Source: Peribacillus sp044761985
GTDB taxonomy: Bacteria > Bacillota > Bacilli > Bacillales > DSM-1321
NCBI RefSeq assembly: GCF_044761985.1
Contig: NZ_JBIWDK010000010.1
Span: 1 to 64,000 of the forward strand
DNA length: 64,000 nt
Reading direction: 5' to 3'
Shown: one piece after another, positions 1 to 7,927 of the stretch
Layout: each line of letters starts with the position of its first letter
How positions within the stretch are numbered: the stretch's first letter is position 1
The notes under the pieces: model-generated
The model's input: the letters and a program-made list of their open reading frames with translations, nothing else
The model's database searches: none
What the model was told of the DNA's origin: nothing
Translations under genes and position numbers: made by a program

Positions 1-27
1 TCAGTAAATTATTATAGAAATAGAAAA

Positions 28-72
28 ACAGGTGGAGAAAAACAACTCGTTTTTCTCCACCTGTTTTATTTT
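28..72. terminator. Rho-independent terminator, probably bidirectional
   Basis: A 15-bp inverted repeat (ACAGGTGGAGAAAAA, 7-nt loop) is followed by a T-rich run on the plus strand and preceded by an A-rich run. It would end whatever gene lies left of the window. Confidence 0.8.
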
Positions 73-412
73 AGGGACTTATTAGACAGCCCCTTCTTTT
101 TTTATAGAAAATTAGATGCCTGTCCTATTCGAATCACTGCGAAGAGTCAAACAAGGTTATCGATAATAAGATTACGTACCTTTTTATTAACAGGATGTAC
201 CTCGAAATATAAGGTACACCATTGCTAAACTAAAAAAAGGAAAATTTAGATTGCTTAATAAAACCAGTCATAGTAAAATGTCCTTCGGGCCGCATCACTT
301 GTCCTAAGTAAGGCATAGGTACTATAATCGGGGTAATGATGATTATTTTAAATAGTTAATGATTTTATCAGAAATTTCAATATATACAACTTGAGGAAAA
401 GGAGCAGATAGT
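73..412. other. Intergenic region upstream of the esterase
   Basis: This stretch has no convincing reading frame. The only structure I can support is the promoter at 299-328 that reads into the esterase. The rest is AT-rich and without clear repeats. Confidence 0.5.
299..328 (+). promoter_or_regulatory. Probable sigma-A promoter of the esterase gene
   Basis: TTGTCC at 299-304 and TATAAT at 323-328 are separated by 18 bp and lie about 85 bp upstream of the esterase ATG. No operator is evident. Confidence 0.5.
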
Positions 413-1153
413 ATGAAAGTCATTGCACCTGAGTCATTCACATACAAAGGTGGAGATAGAGCAGTCCTCTTACTTCACGGATTTACTGGAAGCACAGCAG
501 ATATGAAGAAGTTGGGTCGTTATCTCAATGACCGCGACTATACCTGCCACGCACCTCTATATAAAGGTCATGGATTGCCAGCTGAGGAACTCATCCATAC
601 AGGTCCAAAGGAATGGTGGAAAAACGTAGTGGATGGGTACCGTTTCCTTAAAGAAGAAGGGTACGAGGATATCGCCGTTGTCGGGATTTCCCTCGGTGGG
701 GTCTTTTCTTTAAAAGTGGGAACGGAATTTCCTGTGAAAGGGGTCGTTTCCATGTGTGCCCCGATGCAAGGGAGAGACGTGAGTCGATTACATAATCGTA
801 TGATCAGTTATGCCAGGGCCTACAAAAAATTCGAAGGCAAAGACGCAGACCAAATCGATGCAGAAATAAAACGGTTAGAAAAAGAGCCTATGCACTCGTT
901 GAAAGATGTTTTGCATGTCATAGAAGATACAAGCGAAAACTTAGATTTGATTACGGCACCGACTCTTGTTCAACAGGGCCGGTTGGACGATTCCGACTAT
1001 ACGGAAAGTGCACCCATGATCTTCAATGATGTCGATACGCAACATAGGCAATTGATATGGTATGAGCAATCAGGGCATATCATCACATTGGGGAAAGAGC
1101 GGGAGCAAGTTTATGAAGATGTGCATCGTTTTTTAAATAACTTGATTTGGTAA
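413..1153 (+). CDS. Carboxylesterase / monoacylglycerol lipase-type alpha/beta hydrolase
   Basis: A 246-residue cytosolic serine esterase of the Est30/YvaK type, which hydrolyses short-chain acyl esters or monoacylglycerols. Visible are the oxyanion-hole segment HGFTG (about residues 22-26), the nucleophile elbow GISLGG with Ser93, an acid in QGRLDD, and the base in SGHII near the C-terminus. The length matches the family (about 245-250). The ATG at 413 has a good upstream AAAAGGAGCAG. It is a single gene with its own promoter and a terminator at 1160. The natural substrate cannot be told from sequence. Confidence 0.9.
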   Translation: MKVIAPESFTYKGGDRAVLLLHGFTGSTADMKKLGRYLNDRDYTCHAPLYKGHGLPAEELIHTGPKEWWKNVVDGYRFLKEEGYEDIAVVGISLGGVFSLKVGTEFPVKGVVSMCAPMQGRDVSRLHNRMISYARAYKKFEGKDADQIDAEIKRLEKEPMHSLKDVLHVIEDTSENLDLITAPTLVQQGRLDDSDYTESAPMIFNDVDTQHRQLIWYEQSGHIITLGKEREQVYEDVHRFLNNLIW

Positions 1154-1159
1154 AGTGGG

Positions 1160-1190
1160 AAGGCCGCCAGTTAAATTTGGTGGCCTTTTC
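1160..1190 (+). terminator. Terminator of the esterase gene
   Basis: A 10-bp stem (AAGGCCGCCA with one G-T wobble) closes an 8-nt loop and runs into TTTTC. It starts 6 bp after the stop codon. Confidence 0.75.
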
Positions 1191-1219
1191 TTAAATTAAA
1201 ATCTTCTGTCTGATGAAAT

Positions 1220-1921
1220 TCAGCTGTATAAGAACACTTTCACGTTCCCGTTAGTATCGATAGTTGCCAATAAAATATCGGCTATGTCCGCATTGTACAT
1301 GGTTACTTTCCTTTTCAGCCATCCTTCATCCTTACCCACTCGGTTTAATTCGTGAAAATCAATCTTTCCCTCCTTAATAATGGTTATAGGAAAAGAAAAT
1401 GGCTTTGTGGTCAACTTTATATCACCAGGGGTCACTGATTGGTATTGGGGAAGTAAGAAGAACGAAATAGTCCCATCAGGTTCCCAAAATGCCAAAGCAA
1501 CTTTTTGAATTTCTTCAATTTTTGCCTTTCTTAATTCGGATAAAATAATATCGATAGAAATTCGTGCTTTGACTAAGTTTTTATGGATGACTTGTCCGTT
1601 TTCTATAAGAGGCAAAGGAGGGCTTTCAAAAAAATTCCGGAGTCTGCCCCAATGAAGACTCACAAATACACTGATTATATATAAAATAACTAGTACGACA
1701 GACGTGATCATCGGTCCCTTTAAGCCTAACTGTTCATCAGATAATGGGTGGGCAAGAATATTTCCAATGATCAGTGCCATTAAAAAATCAATCAACCTTA
1801 ACTGAGAAATGGCCCGGCGCCCCATCAATTTAACCGCAAAGAGTAAAAAAAAGAATGATATGATGGCTCTCAAAATCCACTGAAGGGTAGTAAGTGTTTC
1901 TTGGCTGTAGAAAAAATCCAT
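1220..1921 (-). CDS. DUF421 (YetF/YdfS-type) membrane protein
   Basis: This 233-residue protein has three N-terminal hydrophobic segments (about residues 10-35, 42-58 and 70-90). A soluble C-terminal half of mixed alpha/beta character follows, which is the DUF421/YetF arrangement. Family features seen are the KLMGRRAISQLRLIDFLM stretch after the first membrane segment and the LIENGQVIHKNLVKARIS block that opens the soluble domain. B. subtilis has several paralogues, some expressed in sporulation, with no firm biochemical role. The ATG is preceded by AAGGACGTGAG. Convergent with the esterase. Confidence 0.85.
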   Translation of the reverse strand: MDFFYSQETLTTLQWILRAIISFFFLLFAVKLMGRRAISQLRLIDFLMALIIGNILAHPLSDEQLGLKGPMITSVVLVILYIISVFVSLHWGRLRNFFESPPLPLIENGQVIHKNLVKARISIDIILSELRKAKIEEIQKVALAFWEPDGTISFFLLPQYQSVTPGDIKLTTKPFSFPITIIKEGKIDFHELNRVGKDEGWLKRKVTMYNADIADILLATIDTNGNVKVFLYS

Positions 1922-1992
1922 CTAAGCTCACGTCCTTGGTTTTTGTTATCTAAGAATTAGTATGAGCGTTTGAATGATTTAGATGTAAAAAT

Positions 1993-2027
1993 GAAAAAAA
2001 AGTGGACTCCTGGAAGTCCACTTTTTT
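1993..2027. terminator. Terminator after the SinI-like gene
   Basis: AAAGTGGACT and AGTCCACTTT form a stem with a short loop, with an A run on one side and a T run on the other. It can therefore work in both directions. It abuts the stop codon of the SinI-like gene. Confidence 0.7.
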
Positions 2028-2178
2028 AACGAATTTTTTGGGCAGGCTCGTCACTTGAGTTCTTCTCGATGAATTTCTTGACCTGTTCTATCGTTAGGCC
2101 AATTCTTTTGGCTTCCAATATAAGTGCCAGCCATATTTTGTCGAGTTGCTCCTGTTTCAATCTGTTCCCGGATTCCAT
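2026..2178 (-). CDS. SinI-family anti-repressor-like small protein
   Basis: A 50-codon gene starting with ATG at 2178-2176 behind a strong GGGAGGGTGATC ribosome binding site. The middle reads LDKIWLALILEAK, then IGLTIEQVKKFIEKN. This is the two-helix SinI dimerisation domain that binds SinR-type repressors. In B. subtilis SinI frees biofilm genes from SinR. Here there is no sinR next door, so the partner must be encoded elsewhere or be another Xre-type repressor. Recognition rests on the LxxxWxxLxxEAK pattern and the length (SinI is 57 aa). Confidence 0.75.
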   Translation of the reverse strand: MESGNRLKQEQLDKIWLALILEAKRIGLTIEQVKKFIEKNSSDEPAQKIR

Positions 2179-2502
2179 GATCACCCTCCCAATCTACCTC
2201 TTGGATTTTTTATTCACTCAGAACAGCGCTAGTTAGAGAGTAAAATGACTTCTTGGGTTTTGGTGCTGTTCGTATTTTTAATTTCTTCTATGTGACTTTC
2301 CGGATGGTTTTTGTCAGGGCGCCCTATTCATAGGCTTTTCGAAAATGGGGTCTTTGTTCGTGAGTGTGATTACTCATTTTCTTATGTAGTGATGTGGCTG
2401 CTATCCTGATTATTTTCCATGTTATTACTCTTATGTATTATCTTACAGTGATAAAGTAGGAGTCAAGTTAAAATACAGAATTAACAGAATATTAAAGAAA
2501 AT
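2179..2502. other. Intergenic region between the SinI-like gene and the CAP-domain gene
   Basis: It holds the minus-strand promoter of the SinI-like gene. I could not define it precisely. The stretch is AT-rich and no reading frame with a ribosome binding site was found. Confidence 0.4.
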
Positions 2503-2536
2503 AAAAAAAGCCGATCAGGCTTTTCCTGATTACGGC
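2503..2536 (-). terminator. Terminator of the CAP-domain gene
   Basis: On the minus strand GCCGTAATCAGG and CCTGATCGGC form an imperfect stem followed by a run of T residues. Confidence 0.65.
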
Positions 2537-2548
2537 ATGTAAAGTGGC

Positions 2549-3688
2549 TTATCTTTTTAAATAGTTTTCTGTGTAATAGGGCTTTTCATCTTCCTCAAAC
2601 GCGACGCCCACTCCGAGTGAAGAAAAGTCTTTTTGTAATTTATTTTCCCTGTGACCGATGGAATTCATTAAGCCTTCGTGGGCGAAGATACTGCTGTTCT
2701 GACCAGCGGCAAGGTTCTCCCCGGCCATGCGGAAAGTGATTTTGTCACTTTCCATCCGATCGAAGGGAGATTCCCCATCAAGATTAGTATGGTTAAAGTA
2801 TTGGTTGACGGCCATGTCTTTACTGTGATCTTGGGCTGTCAATTTCACTTGCTTATCCCATGACAGGACGGAAAGATCATGATTGACCCTTGAGGCATTG
2901 GTCAAGTCGAATAATTGATATTCAAAGCCCTTTTTAAGCTCCGGGCTGGAGGGGGCAAAATAGGTGCTTTTTTGCTGTTCAAGACCTGCACTGATGATTT
3001 GGATCGATGTGACTGTATTATCCTCGTGTTTATCATAAAAAATCGTGACGAAGCTGTTATCCATCTTGAACGTATCATATTCTCCATTGCTTTGAATCTG
3101 GTAATATACATTTCCTTTAAGCAGTTTTGTTATCGGTTTCCCTAATTTTTCCGTCACCGTTTCTTTGGGTGTACTTCGTTTGATTCCTTGCTTGGATGAA
3201 ATCAAATCCTGGTTTGTATAGAGACCGACGACTCTATTCTTGCTGTCGTAGGCCACCATGAAGAAATTTTGATAATTTTCATGATAGGCAAACCACTCTA
3301 CTCCATATTCGTTCAGGGAATGGCGTTTGGCCTCACCTGCCTGCTTTTCGACGGATTCCTTTGTGTCGCCAAGCTCGATATTACGGACCGAAAAGGAGGA
3401 TTCAGCAGGGGCCTTCAAGTCAGGTTTATCCACCTTTTTCGTTTCGGTTTGTTCCTCATCTCTTGCTTGATCGACTGTATCCGTCAATTTGCCGATCAAC
3501 TGGTTGACTCCGGTATTCAGTTTTTCAATGGCATTTGATACTTCAGGTTTGGTTAAGAGGGAGCGAACATCCGTAGCAAAAGATCCGATTCCCGCCTTTA
3601 ATCCCGACTCCTGAATGTCTTTTCCATACCCATACCAAAATCCGCCGAGAAGAAGAAAGAGAATCAATAGATTAATCACACTCCGCAC
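2549..3688 (-). CDS. CAP-domain protein with CAP-associated domain (YlbC-like)
   Basis: About 379 residues. An N-terminal membrane anchor (INLLILFLLLGGFWYGYG) is followed by a low-complexity Glu/Lys linker. Next is a CAP-associated domain (about residues 105-250, with IELGDTKESVEKQAGE and AYHENYQNFFMVAYD). The C-terminal CAP/SCP domain has LFDLTNASRVNHDLSVLSWD, HSKDMAVNQYFNHTNLDGESPFDRM and GENLAAG. This is the YlbC architecture, an extracellular or membrane-tethered protein of unknown activity. A GTG at 3697 is possible. I prefer the GTG at 3688 because GGGGTG lies at the right distance. Confidence 0.85.
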   Translation of the reverse strand: MRSVINLLILFLLLGGFWYGYGKDIQESGLKAGIGSFATDVRSLLTKPEVSNAIEKLNTGVNQLIGKLTDTVDQARDEEQTETKKVDKPDLKAPAESSFSVRNIELGDTKESVEKQAGEAKRHSLNEYGVEWFAYHENYQNFFMVAYDSKNRVVGLYTNQDLISSKQGIKRSTPKETVTEKLGKPITKLLKGNVYYQIQSNGEYDTFKMDNSFVTIFYDKHEDNTVTSIQIISAGLEQQKSTYFAPSSPELKKGFEYQLFDLTNASRVNHDLSVLSWDKQVKLTAQDHSKDMAVNQYFNHTNLDGESPFDRMESDKITFRMAGENLAAGQNSSIFAHEGLMNSIGHRENKLQKDFSSLGVGVAFEEDEKPYYTENYLKR

Positions 3689-3728
3689 ATCGTTCACCCC
3701 AACTCACATATAATTACGTTCCCAATGA

Positions 3729-4025
3729 TTAGCTCATAAACTGTAATAGGGGAGGTAAAGATAACAATATGATGGAGAATAAGAAAAGGACCTGGGTAAC
3801 CCTTTTTGGCAGCTTTTCTTTTTTCCCTTTGTACCACCCACTGAATTGTAACTTGTTTCTATATAAAACAAACAATAATATAAGTATGGCCACAGAACCG
3901 AAGTAGCTATACTGATTATAATCTATTCCGAAACTCTGATACACATTCTCTAACAGAACGGAACACAATGCCCCGATAATACCGAATAATAAAAGAATCC
4001 GGATTAACTCAAATAGTACTCTCAT
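3729..4025 (-). CDS. Small membrane protein of unknown function
   Basis: 98 residues with three predicted membrane segments (about 6-28, 42-59 and 76-95). A short charged Lys-rich loop (YKGKKEKLPKR) lies between the second and third. The ATG follows an excellent AGGAGGAAAAC site, so it is very likely real. I do not recognise the family. It sits directly upstream of the CAP-domain gene on the same strand with a 40-bp gap, so the two may be cotranscribed. Confidence 0.7.
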   Translation of the reverse strand: MRVLFELIRILLLFGIIGALCSVLLENVYQSFGIDYNQYSYFGSVAILILLFVLYRNKLQFSGWYKGKKEKLPKRVTQVLFLFSIILLSLPPLLQFMS

Positions 4026-4293
4026 GTTTTCCTCCTATTAATCATTTCCTAATGTTCCCCCGCTGTATATAGTTTTCTACGCGGGACATAAGGGTTCCTT
4101 CCTTTGTCAATCTTCAGTTTCTCGCTCAACACACTTTCTTTCAAGCACAGTAAATCACCATACGCCTTATCCTTTAAAGTACATTACTGTATTTTACTAC
4201 TAAAATATATCATAATGGATGGTGGGGTGGACGATGCCTCAAAAGCAGTAGACATTTCTTATAGTGGATAATAAAAATTGGAGGTTTCTGATT

Positions 4294-5136
4294 ATGGTCA
4301 ATAGTTTACAAGCAACAACAACATTACATAATGGCGTCGAGATGCCTTGGTTCGGTTTAGGTGTATTTAAAGTGGAGGAAGGTCCAGAGTTAGTGAATGC
4401 AGTCAAAGTAGCCATTAAACACGGGTATCGTAGCATTGATACTGCAGCCATTTATGCGAATGAAGAGGGAGTAGGGCAAGGAATCCGCGAAGGTCTAGAG
4501 GTAGCGGGCATTGCAAGGGAGGATTTGTTTGTAACGTCAAAAGTTTGGAATTCCGAACTAGGCTATGAATCGACACTCGCTGCTTACGAAACTAGCTTAA
4601 AGAAGCTAGGTTTGGATTATCTTGATCTTTACTTGATTCATTGGCCAGTCGAAGGGAAATATAAAGAAGCTTGGAGAGCAATGGAGACTCTTTATAAAGA
4701 AGGAAAGGTAAAAGCGATCGGGGTAAGTAATTTCCAAATCCACCATCTGAAGGATTTATTGAATGAGGCAGAAGTGAAGCCAATGGTCAATCAAGTTGAA
4801 TGTCATCCGCGCTTAACTCAAAGGGACGTGCTGGCATTTTGCCGACAAGAAGGCATTCAATTGGAAGCTTGGTCTCCATTAATGCAAGGTGAATTATTAG
4901 ATAATAAGGACCTTCAAGAGATTGCATCCAAGTATGGAAAATCCGTGGCCCAGGTCATCTTACGTTGGGATTTACAAAATGGAATCGTGACGATTCCAAA
5001 GTCGACAAAAGAGCATCGAATCGTGGAGAACTCCTCGGTATTTGATTTTGAACTAACGGAAGAAGATATGGCGCGAATGAATGAAATGAATCAGAATCAT
5101 CGGGTCGGACCAGATCCTGACAACTTCGATTTTTAA
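4294..5136 (+). CDS. Aldo/keto reductase (YvgN/YtbE type)
   Basis: 280 residues from ATG 4294, chosen because GGAGG lies 9 bp upstream; an in-frame start at 4264 lacks a site. It is an NADPH-dependent reductase of aldehydes and ketones such as methylglyoxal. The full aldo/keto reductase tetrad is visible: Asp and Tyr in GYRSIDTAAIYANE, Lys in VTSKVWN, His in LIHWP. The cofactor loop IPKSTKEHRIVEN is near the C-terminus. Monocistronic with a terminator at 5145. Confidence 0.92.
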   Translation: MVNSLQATTTLHNGVEMPWFGLGVFKVEEGPELVNAVKVAIKHGYRSIDTAAIYANEEGVGQGIREGLEVAGIAREDLFVTSKVWNSELGYESTLAAYETSLKKLGLDYLDLYLIHWPVEGKYKEAWRAMETLYKEGKVKAIGVSNFQIHHLKDLLNEAEVKPMVNQVECHPRLTQRDVLAFCRQEGIQLEAWSPLMQGELLDNKDLQEIASKYGKSVAQVILRWDLQNGIVTIPKSTKEHRIVENSSVFDFELTEEDMARMNEMNQNHRVGPDPDNFDF

Positions 5137-5144
5137 GGAAAGGC

Positions 5145-5178
5145 AGAGATAGACGAGCTTGCAGTCTATCTCTTTTTT
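5145..5178. terminator. Bidirectional terminator between the reductase and the MarR gene
   Basis: AGAGATAGAC and GTCTATCTCT form a 10-bp stem with a 9-nt loop, followed by T6 on plus. The genes converge on it. Confidence 0.8.
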
Positions 5179-5182
5179 CCAT

Positions 5183-5623
5183 TCAATCGTCCTTACTCGA
5201 TGATTGACCATTCATGAAAAAAGCAAGGGCTGTACCCATGTCACTGTTGGATAATGATGTGTTAAGCGTTTCGTTAACCGTTTCCAACATTTCGCGAAGG
5301 CGCTGCTCCCCCTTATCCGTGATGAGGGCACATACGCCACGTCGGTCATCTTCATATCCGAGCCGTTTTATTACCCCGCAACTTTTGTTTTCCATCCTGA
5401 CGGAAAGCCTGGACATGGCACTTTGGCTTAACCCGACAAGCCGCTGCAATTCTAAAAGCCTCAATTTTTTTTCAGGTGCCTGAGATAAGTACAATAAAAC
5501 GTAAAACTCATTCAAAGGCATTTGGTGCTTTTCCTGCAAGGCTCTATCAAGGTCATTGGAGAGCTCGGCATGTATATGTGTAAAGGATAACCAAGTATTT
5601 ATAAGGGATTGTTCATGGGACAT
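5183..5623 (-). CDS. MarR-family transcriptional regulator
   Basis: 146 residues with a MarR winged helix: a dimerisation helix at the N-terminus, LRLLELQRLVGLSQSAMSRLSVRMENKS as the helix-turn-helix, and a DDRRGVCALITDKG wing (the DxRxxxxxLT motif). It carries no cysteine cluster of the OhrR sensing type. It is transcribed divergently from the old yellow enzyme at 5812. A perfect dyad overlaps that gene's promoter, so this repressor most likely controls namA and possibly itself in response to an electrophile or aromatic compound (inference). Confidence 0.9.
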   Translation of the reverse strand: MSHEQSLINTWLSFTHIHAELSNDLDRALQEKHQMPLNEFYVLLYLSQAPEKKLRLLELQRLVGLSQSAMSRLSVRMENKSCGVIKRLGYEDDRRGVCALITDKGEQRLREMLETVNETLNTSLSNSDMGTALAFFMNGQSSSKDD

Positions 5624-5738
5624 ATCTTTTTGCCTCCCTCTGTTTACCTATTTTACATGTACCATTCGTTAAATTAAATGTACCAATAGGATGGATCAAT
5701 GACAATAGCCGATTTGAGCATCGGTCGATTTGAATTAG

Positions 5739-5788
5739 TTGACACTACTTTTTGTGCATGATATAAATGCATGTGCATGCATTATAAT
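5739..5788 (+). promoter_or_regulatory. namA promoter with overlapping palindromic operator
   Basis: TTGACA (5739-5744) is 17 bp from TATAAA (5762-5767). Overlapping and following the -10 is a perfect dyad ATGCATG-TG-CATGCAT (5767-5782), then TATAAT (5783-5788). A dyad at the -10/start point suits a MarR-type repressor, and the divergent MarR gene is the obvious candidate. Confidence 0.65.
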
Positions 5789-5811
5789 ACTTTGAGAAGG
5801 AGTTAGATACT

Positions 5812-6840
5812 ATGAAAGATTTATTTTCCCCTTATTCTATAAAAAATCTCGATCTTAAAAATAGAGTCGTCATGCCACCTATGTGTCAGTATTCAGTCAT
5901 GGCTGAAGATGGCGTACCGACAAGCTGGCACCAACATCATTATGTAAGCAGAGCGATTGGCGGCACAGGTTTGATCATCGTGGAAATGACCGATGTGGAA
6001 CCGGATGGCCGGATTTCCAATCGCGACCTTGGTCTATGGTCTGACGATCAAGTTGGGGCTTTCACTAAGATTGTCGATGAAGTGCATCAATATGGAGCAA
6101 AAATCGGCATCCAAATCGCCCATGCAGGACGCAAAGCCGAAGATGCAGAGACACCTGTTGCCCCATCGGCGATTGCCTTTGATGAAACGTATAATACGCC
6201 GAGAGCCTTGGAAACGGAAGAAGTGAAGGGAATGGTCGAGAAGTTCCGTCTATCTGTCAGAAGAGCGGTACAAGCTGGATTCGACGTCATTGAGTTGCAT
6301 GGTGCACATGGCTATTTAATTCACCAATTCACCTCTCCACTTACGAATAAGCGGGAAGACGAATACGGGAAAGACCTGACCAAGTTCGGAGTGGAAGTCA
6401 TTAAAGCGGCGAAAAGTGAAATGCCTGCCGATATGCCTTTGATCATGCGCATCTCTGCTAAAGAGTATGTGGATGGAGGATATGGAATTGAAGAGAGCAT
6501 CGAGTTTTCGAAAGTCTTTAAAGAAGCGGGAGTGGATATGTTCCATGTCAGCTCCGGTGGAGAAGGACCGATTGGCGCTGATGGAAGACCGGGCACGCAT
6601 GCCAATTATCAAACGCCATTAGCGAGAGAAATCAAAAAAGCGCTGGACGTCCCAGTAATTGCTGTAGGCCGATTGGAAGACCCGATCCTTGCCAACTCGA
6701 TCATTGGTAACGAAGAAGCCGACTTGGTGGCAGTGGGAAGAGGGATGCTCCGTCATCCTTACTGGACATTAGAGGCTTCTAAAACGCTGAATAAACAGAT
6801 TGAACTTCCAAAGCAATATCAACGAGCATTCAAACATTAA
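5812..6840 (+). CDS. namA: NADPH dehydrogenase, old yellow enzyme family (YqjM-like)
   Basis: 342 residues against 338 for B. subtilis YqjM. This FMN-dependent ene-reductase uses NADPH to reduce activated C=C bonds of enals, enones and nitro compounds, and is linked to oxidative and electrophile stress. Visible are the N-terminal MPPMCQYS segment with the redox-tuning Cys of the thermophilic-like class, the substrate His pair region HGAHGYLIHQF, the SPLTNKREDEYG signature, and the FMN phosphate loop AVGRGMLRHPYW. The ATG follows GAAGGAG. The divergent MarR gene and the operator suggest local repression. Confidence 0.93.
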   Translation: MKDLFSPYSIKNLDLKNRVVMPPMCQYSVMAEDGVPTSWHQHHYVSRAIGGTGLIIVEMTDVEPDGRISNRDLGLWSDDQVGAFTKIVDEVHQYGAKIGIQIAHAGRKAEDAETPVAPSAIAFDETYNTPRALETEEVKGMVEKFRLSVRRAVQAGFDVIELHGAHGYLIHQFTSPLTNKREDEYGKDLTKFGVEVIKAAKSEMPADMPLIMRISAKEYVDGGYGIEESIEFSKVFKEAGVDMFHVSSGGEGPIGADGRPGTHANYQTPLAREIKKALDVPVIAVGRLEDPILANSIIGNEEADLVAVGRGMLRHPYWTLEASKTLNKQIELPKQYQRAFKH

Positions 6841-6853
6841 AAGTATGGACCGG

Positions 6854-6885
6854 TGGCCGCAGCATTTGCTTGCGGTCATTTTTTT
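6854..6885 (+). terminator. Terminator of namA
   Basis: TGGCCGCA and TGCGGTCA (one wobble) form a stem followed by T8. Confidence 0.75.
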
Positions 6886-6922
6886 GTATGACGCCAAAAT
6901 TGGTCATTTTTGTAGAAAGTGC

Positions 6923-6953
6923 TTGCAGGTAACGTTACGTAACCTTTTAAACT
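6923..6953 (+). promoter_or_regulatory. Promoter with an embedded 19-bp dyad upstream of the CPBP gene
   Basis: TTGCAG (6923-6928) and TAAACT (6948-6953) are separated by 19 bp. The spacer holds the near-perfect dyad AGGTAACGTTACGTAACCT (6927-6945), in which 8 of 9 pairs match. A long spacer filled by a dyad is typical of promoters controlled by MerR-family activators. The regulator is unknown. Confidence 0.4.
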
Positions 6954-6982
6954 GAAGATAACGTTTAGAGGGGGGAATGGTC

Positions 6983-7675
6983 TTGCATACATATTTTGAA
7001 AGTAGAGCATGGTCCTGGAGGGAACTTGTTTCCATCCTTGTACTTGTTTTAGTCCTGGTACCGTTTTTTATCGAGTTTTTATTGGCGAATTTCTTATTGG
7101 AATTATTTCAAGACGATTTATATTCCGGAACATTGGTCGGTTTCATCATGTCAATCATCTTTATGCTGGCCGTCTATTCACTTGCTTTACATCCGAAACG
7201 CCTAAGATGGAATGAAGTGGGGTTACGTAAGTTTCAGAGAAGCTATTGGAGGAATATCATCGGCTGGTCATTTGTATTGATTGTGGTCAGCATCCTGATT
7301 CTCATCGTAATGGATATAGTGGGGATCGGCTATGAAAATAGCAAAACGGAAAGTGTTCAGGCCCATTTGACCCCCATCCATTTCGTTCTCGGTTTCGTGT
7401 CGGCGGCAATCATTTCACCTATTTACGAAGAAATCTTATATCGGGGTTTTTTTTATAGGTGGCTAAGGAGTAAATACGGCTTGAAGGCTGGATTATTTCT
7501 CAGTTCCTTCATCTTCATGATCGTTCATATTCCAAACTATAATGTCTTGCCGGTCACTTTTATATCCGGTCTCCTCTTTGCTTGGACTTATGAAAAAACC
7601 AAATCAGTCGTTCCCGGCATGATCATCCACGGCACATTCAATGCCATTGCCCTGATCCTTACCGCATTTGGTTGA
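6983..7675 (+). CDS. CPBP-family intramembrane glutamic protease
   Basis: About 230 residues with six or seven membrane segments. The conserved core is present: EEILYRGFFYRWL (the EExxxR motif of the CPBP/Abi family, about residues 147-152), then FIMVHIPNY (FxxxH) and a third segment ending HGTFNAIALI (HxxxN). Family members include Rce1-type prenyl proteases and bacteriocin self-immunity proteins. The substrate here is unknown. The ATG at 6977 lies directly on the GAGGGGGG site, so the TTG at 6983 is the likelier start. Confidence 0.85.
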   Translation: MHTYFESRAWSWRELVSILVLVLVLVPFFIEFLLANFLLELFQDDLYSGTLVGFIMSIIFMLAVYSLALHPKRLRWNEVGLRKFQRSYWRNIIGWSFVLIVVSILILIVMDIVGIGYENSKTESVQAHLTPIHFVLGFVSAAIISPIYEEILYRGFFYRWLRSKYGLKAGLFLSSFIFMIVHIPNYNVLPVTFISGLLFAWTYEKTKSVVPGMIIHGTFNAIALILTAFG

Positions 7676-7722
7676 GAAATGGTAAAAAGAAGTGCTGTGC
7701 TCACAAGTGGTTGGAAAAATAA

Positions 7723-7752
7723 AGAGACTTTCAATGGAAGTCCCTATTTTTT
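7723..7752 (+). terminator. Probable terminator after the CPBP gene
   Basis: AGAGACTT and AAGTCCCT form an 8-bp stem with one mismatch and a 7-nt loop, followed by a T-rich run. Confidence 0.5.
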
Positions 7753-7839
7753 ATTTTGATTACATTTTACCAATTGTTGTGATTTGGCAAATTTTCATGT
7801 GAAATGTAAAGCATTTTCCTTTATTGTTAAAAATGGATT

Positions 7840-7881
7840 CAAAACCAATGCATGGGTTTTCCTACCTGTTCATTGGTTTTG
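7840..7881. repeat. 11-bp perfect inverted repeat in the leader of the Rph-like gene
   Basis: CAAAACCAATG (7840-7850) and CATTGGTTTTG (7871-7881) are perfectly complementary with a 20-bp spacer. They end 46 bp before the proposed start codon. It could be an operator or an RNA hairpin. No T-run follows, so it is not a standard terminator. Confidence 0.6.
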
Positions 7882-7927
7882 TTCGTGTCGTTATTTATGG
7901 GTTATGGATGAAAGGGGAAAAGCGTAC

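Noticed and set aside
7784..7927. 48-residue N-terminal extension of the Rph-like protein
   Set aside because: The extension is unlike the family, covers the leader dyad and lacks a ribosome binding site; homology starts at 7928.
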